This document shows, one piece after another, positions 7,292 to 12,838 of a DNA stretch of 12,838 bases; position 1 is the stretch's first letter, and every line of letters begins with the position of its first letter. This stretch comes from Deltaproteobacteria bacterium. Its GTDB lineage: Bacteria; Desulfobacterota; Syntrophia; Syntrophales; Smithellaceae. The stretch spans positions 1 through 12,838 of the forward strand of contig DSAV01000190.1 in NCBI GenBank assembly GCA_011046295.1. Reading direction: 5' to 3'. The notes beneath the pieces are model-generated. The model was given only the letters and a program-made list of their open reading frames with translations, was not told the origin of the DNA and did no database searches. A program made the translations under genes and the position numbers.

Positions 7292-8176
7292 TTACACTCT
7301 TTCCGTCTCTTTTTTTCTGAACAATCCTTCGGGGCGAAAAACCAAAATCAAAAGCAGAACAATAAACGCAATCGCGTCCTTGTAGCTGGCGGATATAAAA
7401 CCCGCGCCCAGCGCTTCTAGCAAGCCAAGCAAAAGCCCTCCCATTATGGTACCCATGCCGCTGCTCATGCCGCCGATAATAACCGCGCAAAAACCCTTTA
7501 ATCCCAACATAATTCCCACGTCATAGGATACCATGGTAAGAGGAGCGATGATTACTCCGGCCATGGAACCGATAGCCGCGCTGACCGCGAAGGAAAGCAT
7601 AACCATAATTTTCACGTCAATACCGACCAGACTTGCCGCCGGCGGGTTGTAAGCGCAGGCGCGCATTGCCTTGCCGACGATGGTGTGATTAAAAAAAAGC
7701 TTGCTGCCGATAATAATCAAAACGGCCACGGCAAAAATCCAGAGGTGCTGAGGCATCATTGTCGCCCCGGCAATATAAATTGGCTCTTCTCCGGAAAAAG
7801 CAGGCAGGGCGTGAGTGTCTTTCCCCCAGAAAAGCATCGCCGCGCCGCGAATGAAAATACTGGCGCCGATAGTGATTATAATCAGACGGATTGTCGAAGC
7901 ATTCTTAAGCGGCCTGATGGCCAGGCGCTCAAATGAAATGCCCACAAGCGTGGCAATAAGAATAGAAAGAATTATTGACGGAAAAAGGGGAAAGCCGCAG
8001 AAAACCAGAAAAAAAAGGGTCAACATGCCGCCAAGCATCACAAACTCGCCTTGAGCAAAATTGATAATGCCGGTGGCGTTATGTATAATGGCAAAACCGA
8101 AACCAATCAGCGCATAAATAGAACCGTTGGAAAGCCCAGATAAAATATATTGAAAAAGTTGCTGATAATTATCCAT
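7292..8176 (-). CDS. livH: Branched-chain amino acid type ABC transporter, permease LivH
   Basis: This is the second membrane subunit of the importer, 294 residues, with about eight hydrophobic segments. The LivH signature GIINFAQGEFVMLG is at 36-49. The coupling loop GKAMRACAYNPPAASLVGID is at 168-187. A Gly-rich segment starting GLKGFCAVIIGG is at 225-236, and RPEGLF near the C-terminus (281-286) is characteristic. The ATG at 8176 has no clear ribosome site. It lies 97 bases after the livK stop, and a strong hairpin sits in that gap, so LivH is expected at lower levels than the binding protein. No truncation or frameshift is seen. Confidence 0.95.
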   Translation of the reverse strand: MDNYQQLFQYILSGLSNGSIYALIGFGFAIIHNATGIINFAQGEFVMLGGMLTLFFLVFCGFPLFPSIILSILIATLVGISFERLAIRPLKNASTIRLIIITIGASIFIRGAAMLFWGKDTHALPAFSGEEPIYIAGATMMPQHLWIFAVAVLIIIGSKLFFNHTIVGKAMRACAYNPPAASLVGIDVKIMVMLSFAVSAAIGSMAGVIIAPLTMVSYDVGIMLGLKGFCAVIIGGMSSGMGTIMGGLLLGLLEALGAGFISASYKDAIAFIVLLLILVFRPEGLFRKKETERV

Positions 8177-8207
8177 CTATTGATTCATTCACCAGGCAAA
8201 TATCAAT

Positions 8208-8238
8208 GCGGCGCGGGCAATCACTACTCCCGCGCCGC
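8208..8238 (-). promoter_or_regulatory. Strong intercistronic hairpin between livK and livH
   Basis: GCGGCGCGGG (8208-8217) and CCCGCGCCGC (8229-8238) form a perfect ten-pair, all-G/C stem with an 11-base loop. On the minus strand (the direction of the operon) it follows livK and is trailed by ATTGATATTTG, not a strong T run, so it should be leaky. On the plus strand it is followed by CTTCTTTTAATT, which looks more like a terminator, but no plus-strand gene ends here. The likely role is partial termination or protection of the livK mRNA 3' end, giving excess binding protein over permease. Confidence 0.6.
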
Positions 8239-8273
8239 CTTCTTTTAATTATTTCAGCCAGATAGCAAGTATA

Positions 8274-9416
8274 TTATTCAATCAGCTTCCAGTTGCCTTT
8301 TTTAATCTGCACCAGAACAAAAGCGTCCTGCGTTAATCCGGCATGATCATCTTTGGAAAAATTAAACGTTCCCCCGATACCGGCAAAGTTTTTTGTTTTT
8401 TCAAGTTCATTGCGGATTGCCGCAGGTTTTGCCCCACCGCGTTCAATGGCGCCTTTAAGCAGCATGATCGCATCCCACGCGTGACCGCCGAAATGATCCC
8501 CGTCAACGTTGTAGCGCTCACGGTAACTGTTTACGTAGCTCAGCAGCGCCTTTTTCTGAGGATCACTGTCCGGCAGCTGATCGGCCACAATAACACGGCC
8601 GGAAGGAAGAATAATTCCCTCCGATGCATTTCCGGCAAGCTCAATAAATCTTTTCGATGAAACACCATGGCTCATATATAAAGGTATTTTAATACCCAGC
8701 TGCCTGGCGTTTCTGGCCACAACGGCCGGGCCGGGATTGGTTCCCCAGCAGATAATCGCCTGTGCTTTGCTGCCGCGGATTTTGGTTAACTGTGCCGTCA
8801 TGTCCGTATCTTTCGGCCCGTAAGTTTCATCCGATATTATGTCGATACCGAATACCGGAGCTTTTAGCCTGAGCTGTTCACGCCCGGAAGAGCCGAATCC
8901 GTCCGACACGGTAATTATCGCCACTTTGCTTATTTTCTTTTCTTTCATGTGGGCGTAGATTCTGGAAACGGCCAGGACGTCATTCTGCGCCGTTTTAAAG
9001 ACCCATTTCTTTACCGGATTGGTTATCTTGATTCCCGCCGCGCAGGATATCAGCGGAATTTTGGCTCTTTCCACAACAGGAATTACCGCCATGCTGTCGC
9101 CGGTGGTGCTGGGCCCGATTATAGCTACAACCTTGTCGCTTTTTATCAGCCTGTTGGCGGCCTGCACCGCTTTCGTCGCGTCGCCCTGAGTGTCATAAAC
9201 GATAAGTTCGAGCTTGCGGCCGTTTATTCCGCCGTCTTTGTTAATTTCCTCCACCATCATCTGCGCGGTATTGCGTTCCGGCTCGCCCAAAAATGAAGCA
9301 GGCCCGGTAACGGAAAACAAAGCGCCTATTTTAATGGGAGGAGCGGCAAATGAAGTAGCGGCAAATAAAACAAACAGTATCGAAACAAAAAGAAATCCAA
9401 AAAAATTTTTTGACAT
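8274..9416 (-). CDS. livK: Periplasmic substrate-binding protein, branched-chain amino acid ABC transporter family
   Basis: This is a periplasmic receptor that binds the substrate and delivers it to LivHM (type I periplasmic binding fold, Peripla_BP_6 family). It is 380 residues. The signal peptide has a short basic start, a hydrophobic core at about 5-19 and a likely cleavage after TSFA (residue 24), leaving a mature start APPIKIGALFSVTGP. No lipobox Cys is present, so it is soluble and not a lipoprotein. Family hallmarks include the KIGALFSVTGP strand, GGINGRKLELIVYDTQ (62-77), and the ligand-site region IIGPSTTGDSMAVIP (99-113) followed by PLISCAAG (121-128). A strong AGGAGG ribosome site sits five bases before the ATG, the best in the operon, which agrees with high expression. 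First gene of livK-H-M-G-F-paaK. Ligand is uncertain: a branched-chain amino acid, or an aromatic amino acid or acid given paaK. Confidence 0.93.
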   Translation of the reverse strand: MSKNFFGFLFVSILFVLFAATSFAAPPIKIGALFSVTGPASFLGEPERNTAQMMVEEINKDGGINGRKLELIVYDTQGDATKAVQAANRLIKSDKVVAIIGPSTTGDSMAVIPVVERAKIPLISCAAGIKITNPVKKWVFKTAQNDVLAVSRIYAHMKEKKISKVAIITVSDGFGSSGREQLRLKAPVFGIDIISDETYGPKDTDMTAQLTKIRGSKAQAIICWGTNPGPAVVARNARQLGIKIPLYMSHGVSSKRFIELAGNASEGIILPSGRVIVADQLPDSDPQKKALLSYVNSYRERYNVDGDHFGGHAWDAIMLLKGAIERGGAKPAAIRNELEKTKNFAGIGGTFNFSKDDHAGLTQDAFVLVQIKKGNWKLIE

Positions 9417-9421
9417 AAAAG

Positions 9422-9427
9422 CCTCCT
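9422..9427 (-). promoter_or_regulatory. Strong ribosome binding site of livK
   Basis: The minus strand reads AGGAGG, five bases upstream of the livK ATG. It is the only consensus-strength site among the liv transporter genes; livH, livM, livG and livF all have weak ones. This fits the need for more binding protein than membrane subunits. Confidence 0.75.
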
Positions 9428-9482
9428 TTTTTATGCTGCCCGTAATCTGTCAACTGCTAAAAATATCATTGATTTTCAAATG

Positions 9483-9513
9483 CTTATAAAGCACAGATGC
9501 AATTGCGTGTCAA
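9483..9513 (-). promoter_or_regulatory. Candidate sigma-70 promoter of the liv-paaK operon
   Basis: On the minus strand TTGACA (9508-9513) is a perfect -35 box, and TATAAG (9483-9488) matches five of six bases of a -10 box. The spacer is 19 bases, longer than ideal; reading TTTATA instead gives 17 but a poorer -10. Transcription would begin near 9476, leaving a leader of about 60 bases before livK. The -35 box nearly touches the T run of the upstream terminator candidate. Confidence 0.45.
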
Positions 9514-9515
9514 AT

Positions 9516-9553
9516 AAAAAAACCGCTAAACACAAGCGATATCAGGCAGTTTT
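9516..9553 (-). terminator. Candidate intrinsic terminator of the PAS kinase gene
   Basis: Downstream of the kinase stop, the minus strand can form AAAACTGC (9546-9553) paired with GCGGTTTT (9519-9526, one G-U pair), or a smaller CGCT/AGCG stem (9535-9538 with 9524-9527). Both lead into a run of seven T (9516-9522). The stems are modest, so this is a plausible rather than strong terminator. It would separate kinase transcription from livK. Confidence 0.4.
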
Positions 9554-9576
9554 TTTTAAAATCATTTTCAGTTATT

Positions 9577-12500
9577 CTACGAAACAACGGGAATTTTCAC
9601 GGTAAATGTCGTGCCTTTTCCTTCCGTGCTTTCCACCGATATATCCCCTTTGTGCTGCTGAATAATTTCATAGGAAATACTCAACCCCAGTCCCGTCCCC
9701 TTGCCCACTTCTTTGGTTGTAAAAAATGGCTCGAATACCTTCGTTATTTTTTCAGGGGAAATTCCTTCGCCCGTATCGGATATGGAAACCCAGATCTCTT
9801 TCCTGGTTCCCCACGTTTTTATTTTTATTTCACCTTTTTCGGCAATCGCCTGGGAGGCATTGAGCAAAAGGTTGATAAAAACCTGGCTTAACTGCTGGGG
9901 ATAACATTTTGTGGCCGGAATTTTACCGTAATCTTTATGGAGTGTGGCCTTATGTTTCAGCTCATTCCAGACGATGTTGATGCTTTGTTCCAGGCATTCG
10001 TTGATATCCGTTTTTCTGTAATCCGCGTCATCGACACGGGAAAAACGATTCAGGCTCTGAACAATCTTTTGCACTCTTTCCGTGCCGTCAAGGGATTCCT
10101 GAACCAGTTTTTGCACATCTTCCATAAGATAATCGATTTTTAATTGCTTGCGTTTTTTCCCCATCTTATCAGCCACATCAGGAGATTTGAAACCTTTAAT
10201 TATGTCAGTTTGTGCCTGCATAAAATCGATGAATCTTCCGATATACTTATTGAGCGTCCCCAGATTACTGGCAATAAATGATACCGGATTATTTATTTCA
10301 TGCGCCACTCCCGCGGCCAGCTGACCGATGGAAGCCATTTTTTCCTGCTGGATGATTTTAGCCTGGGTAGTTTTTAATTCTTCGTAAGCCGAGCCCAATT
10401 TTTCCAGGGTTATCTGGACATTTCTTCTGCTTTCTTCAAGCTCCTTGTTTTTCTTAATCAATTCATCACGGCTTTTCTTCAGGGCTTCCTCCACACGTTT
10501 ACGCTCGGTAATATCACGGGAAATACCGCGGAAACCGACTATTTTCCCCGAGGAATCCCTGCGCAACGACGCGGATGTTTCCACGTACCTTTTTGTTTTG
10601 TCTTTCCTGATAATTTCATACTCCTGCACCATGCCCGGAATTCCTGTCTTATAAATTTCATTGTAAACCTTGAAGCATATTCCGGCATTTTCTTTATCCG
10701 TATATTGTTTGTAGTTCAGGCCCAGCGACTCTTCAGGGGGATAGCCGAATATTGTGCATATAGAATCGTTGAAAAAGGTGGTATTGCCGGCAAGATCCAG
10801 TTCAAAATAGCCTTCTTCCATTTCATCCAGAATCGTCCGGTATCTTTCTTCCGAGAGGCGCAGGGCGTCTTCCATTTGTTTGCGTGCGCTCACGTTACGC
10901 GTGATTCCCCGAAAACCTATTGGCCTGCCTAGTTCGTCCCTGAGCAGCGATGCCGAAATTTCATTAAATACTTTTGTTTTGTCTTTCCTGACGGCTTCCA
11001 TCTCCAGCGCTTTTATAGGTTCTCCAGTTCTGTACAATTCCATAAAAGCCTGAAATGTTCTTTTATATGTTTCCTCATCCTGATATTTCCTCGAATTCAT
11101 CCCCATCATTTCTTCTCTGGTATAGCCGAGATTTCTGGCTTCCGCGTCATTGAAAAAAGTGTAATTGCCCTGAAGATCGATTTCGTAGTATCCATCGTCG
11201 ATGCTTTCCAGAATCGTCCGGTATTTTTCTTCGCTTTTGCGCAATTCTTCTTCCATTTTTTTACGTTCGGTAATATCGCGGGATATGCTGCTGAATCCGA
11301 CAGGCTTCCCCTGCGCATCCGTCATCAACGTTGATGACAACTCGTAGATTCCCTTGGTGCCGTCTTTTCTGATGCATTCGACTTCCAATGATTTTGCCGG
11401 TTTGCCTGTGTTGTAAATTTTGATGAAACTCTTGAGTGTCTTTTTGTAATTTTCCTCATCCTGAAATGCGCGGGCGGTGGCGCCAATTAATTCCTCGTGT
11501 GAGTATCCCAGGTGTTCGGGAATCACTTTGTTCGCGAAGGTATAGCGGCCGGATAAATCCATCTCCAGATAACCGTCCTGCATGGTTTCAATGATCGTCC
11601 GGTATTTCTCCTCGCTGGCGCGCAAAACTTCCTCGGCTTTTTTACGCTCCGTAATATCACGGGAAACACCCCTAAACCCGATGGGTTTGTCCTGCGCGTC
11701 TTTGATTAAAGACGCGGACATTTCGTAATATCCTTTAGTTCCGTCTTTTTTTCTATATTCCGCGGCGAGCGCCTTTATTGGTTCTCCTGACCTGTAGAGT
11801 TCCCTAAAGGCCTGTGACGTTTTTCGGGCGTTTGCTTCATCTTGTGGCCGCCGGCTGTCGCTTCCGATTAACTCCTCTCTGGTATAACCCAGGTGCCGGC
11901 AAATTGCGTCGTTGACAAATGTGTATTTTCCGCTCAGGTCAAGTTCAAAATAACCGTCCTGAATGCTTTCAATAATCGTTCGATACTTCTCTTCATTTTT
12001 GCGTAATTCTTCTTCTATTTGCCGGCGCGCAGTGACATCGCGTGAAACCCCCCGGAAGCCGACGGGTTTGCCTTTATCATCCCTGATGAGCGAAACGGAA
12101 GTTTCATGAATTACTTTGTTCCCCTCTTTGGTGAACGATTCGAGCTCCACCGATTCTATGGGTTTGCCCGTTTTGTAGAGTTCCCGGTAAGGCTGGTACA
12201 GTTTTTCGGCAGCTTCCTGGCTGGTGTGTATTCTGTAGTTCTTGCCGATCAATTCTTCCTTTGTGTATCCTAAAAAGCGGCAATTGGATTCATTGGCAAA
12301 TATATAGTTTCCTTCCAGATCAAGCTCAAAATAGCCTTCCCTGATGCTTTCCAGAATGTTCCGGTATTTTTCCTCGCTTTGACGCAATGCTTCCTGCTGT
12401 TTTATGCGCTCGGTCACATCCCTGACCACGCCCCTGAAACCCACCGGATTACCGGAGGAATCTTTCAGTAATGAAGCAGATGTCTCCATGTGCCTTTTCT

Positions 12501-12822
12501 CCCCGTCCTTCCTGATAATCTCATAATCGACTATTTTTGTGGGTATTCCCGTCTTGTAAATTTCATTGAAGCCCGCGAAAAGCTTTTTCGCGTTTTCTTT
12601 ATCCGTGTAGTTTTTATAACTCATCCCTGTCATTTCTTCGCGCGAATACCCTAAAATGCGGCATAAGGAATCATTATAAAAAGTATAATTACCGGCCAAA
12701 TCTACCTCGTAATATCCTTCCGTGATACTTTCCAGAATGTTTCTGTATTTTTCTTCGCTTATGCGCAGGTCCTCATCGCTTTGTCTGCGAGAAAACTTTC
12801 TGCGTTCAAAATCAGCTGACAT
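9577..12822 (-). CDS. Soluble sensor histidine kinase with six tandem PAS domains
   Basis: A 1081-residue two-component sensor kinase. Residues 23-784 are six PAS/PAC units, each exactly 127 residues. A predicted coiled coil (785-825) leads to the HisKA domain with the H-box LAAGVAHEINNP and phosphoacceptor His841. A long helical insert (about 865-915) precedes FSRV. The HATPase domain follows with N-box Asn988 in NLLLNAS, G1 box DTGEGI from Asp1016, F box FEPFFTTK and G2 box GKGTGLGLS (1040-1048). There is no signal peptide, membrane segment or receiver domain, so it should sense an internal cue in the cytoplasm. Each unit ends in a PAC-like GFRGxSRDxTER segment and a short helix with EEKYR. 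The ATG has an AGAGG site six bases upstream (12829-12833). No response regulator is in the window, and the sensed ligand of each PAS domain is unknown. The insert resembles the DHp of a common anaerobe kinase subgroup. Confidence 0.93.
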   Translation of the reverse strand: MSADFERRKFSRRQSDEDLRISEEKYRNILESITEGYYEVDLAGNYTFYNDSLCRILGYSREEMTGMSYKNYTDKENAKKLFAGFNEIYKTGIPTKIVDYEIIRKDGEKRHMETSASLLKDSSGNPVGFRGVVRDVTERIKQQEALRQSEEKYRNILESIREGYFELDLEGNYIFANESNCRFLGYTKEELIGKNYRIHTSQEAAEKLYQPYRELYKTGKPIESVELESFTKEGNKVIHETSVSLIRDDKGKPVGFRGVSRDVTARRQIEEELRKNEEKYRTIIESIQDGYFELDLSGKYTFVNDAICRHLGYTREELIGSDSRRPQDEANARKTSQAFRELYRSGEPIKALAAEYRKKDGTKGYYEMSASLIKDAQDKPIGFRGVSRDITERKKAEEVLRASEEKYRTIIETMQDGYLEMDLSGRYTFANKVIPEHLGYSHEELIGATARAFQDEENYKKTLKSFIKIYNTGKPAKSLEVECIRKDGTKGIYELSSTLMTDAQGKPVGFSSISRDITERKKMEEELRKSEEKYRTILESIDDGYYEIDLQGNYTFFNDAEARNLGYTREEMMGMNSRKYQDEETYKRTFQAFMELYRTGEPIKALEMEAVRKDKTKVFNEISASLLRDELGRPIGFRGITRNVSARKQMEDALRLSEERYRTILDEMEEGYFELDLAGNTTFFNDSICTIFGYPPEESLGLNYKQYTDKENAGICFKVYNEIYKTGIPGMVQEYEIIRKDKTKRYVETSASLRRDSSGKIVGFRGISRDITERKRVEEALKKSRDELIKKNKELEESRRNVQITLEKLGSAYEELKTTQAKIIQQEKMASIGQLAAGVAHEINNPVSFIASNLGTLNKYIGRFIDFMQAQTDIIKGFKSPDVADKMGKKRKQLKIDYLMEDVQKLVQESLDGTERVQKIVQSLNRFSRVDDADYRKTDINECLEQSINIVWNELKHKATLHKDYGKIPATKCYPQQLSQVFINLLLNASQAIAEKGEIKIKTWGTRKEIWVSISDTGEGISPEKITKVFEPFFTTKEVGKGTGLGLSISYEIIQQHKGDISVESTEGKGTTFTVKIPVVS
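10471..12756 (-). repeat. Six tandem 381-bp PAS/PAC coding repeats
   Basis: The six units run 12376-12756, 11995-12375, 11614-11994, 11233-11613, 10852-11232 and 10471-10851, first to last in protein order. Every unit is 381 bases (127 codons) with no insertion or deletion. By hand count, protein identity is about 62% for unit 1 versus 6, 61% for 3 versus 4, 60% for 3 versus 5 and 55% for 1 versus 2. The pattern GYxExDLxGxYTFxN recurs near the start of most units. A Cys at unit position 32 is present in units 1, 2, 3 and 6 (residues 54, 181, 308, 689), but is Pro in unit 4 and Ala in unit 5. Confidence 0.9.
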
Positions 12823-12828
12823 CTTGTT

Positions 12829-12833
12829 CCTCT
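12829..12833 (-). promoter_or_regulatory. Ribosome binding site of the PAS kinase
   Basis: The minus strand reads AGAGG, six bases before the ATG at 12822, supporting that start. The window ends five bases further on, so the kinase promoter is outside view. Confidence 0.6.
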
Positions 12834-12838
12834 AAAAT

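Noticed and set aside
12260..12290. NCRFLG in the second PAS unit looks like the flavin-binding LOV motif NCRFLQ.
   Set aside because: It lies before the GYTKEEL helix, where ordinary PAS domains often have a Cys. In LOV domains the motif comes after that region and is preceded by GR. The rest of the LOV flavin pocket signature is absent, so a photosensor call is not supported.

Overview
This window looks like chromosomal DNA from an anaerobic, Gram-negative bacterium. A member of the Desulfobacterota ('Deltaproteobacteria', for example a syntrophic or sulfate-reducing lineage) is my best guess, at moderate confidence. The reasons are a cleavable signal peptide on a periplasmic binding protein, a phenylacetate-CoA ligase tied to a branched-chain amino acid type ABC transporter, an LDH-like malate dehydrogenase next to a thiolase, and a soluble kinase with many PAS domains. 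No rRNA, tRNA, CRISPR array, insertion sequence, integrase or phage gene is visible. Every long reading frame is intact, so this reads as ordinary, well-kept chromosome.

Layout, left to right. (1) 1-90: the tail downstream of mdh, with two adjacent hairpins. (2) 91-2424, minus strand: a two-gene unit, thiolase then malate dehydrogenase, 39 bases apart. (3) 2425-2637: an AT-rich divergent control region. (4) 2638-3309, plus strand: a lone DedA/TVP38-type membrane protein, divergent from the thiolase and convergent with paaK. (5) 3348-9416, minus strand: a compact six-gene operon read livK, livH, livM, livG, livF, paaK. (6) 9417-9576: an intergenic stretch with a candidate terminator for the kinase gene and a candidate promoter for livK. 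(7) 9577-12822, minus strand: a 1081-residue cytoplasmic histidine kinase built from six PAS/PAC units, each exactly 127 residues long, followed by HisKA and HATPase domains.

How the genes may work together: LivK would capture a substrate in the periplasm, LivHM would form the membrane channel and LivGF would supply ATP hydrolysis. PaaK, last in the same operon, would convert an arylacetic acid such as phenylacetate to its CoA thioester. Together this suggests uptake and CoA activation of an aromatic amino acid or aromatic acid, not simple leucine uptake. The thiolase and malate dehydrogenase would serve acyl-CoA cleavage and C4-dicarboxylate redox metabolism downstream. The kinase has no response regulator in the window, so its target is unknown.

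I did not find a clearly new system. The feature most worth a second look is the kinase: six PAS units in tandem without a single insertion or deletion, whose first and last units resemble each other at DNA level.
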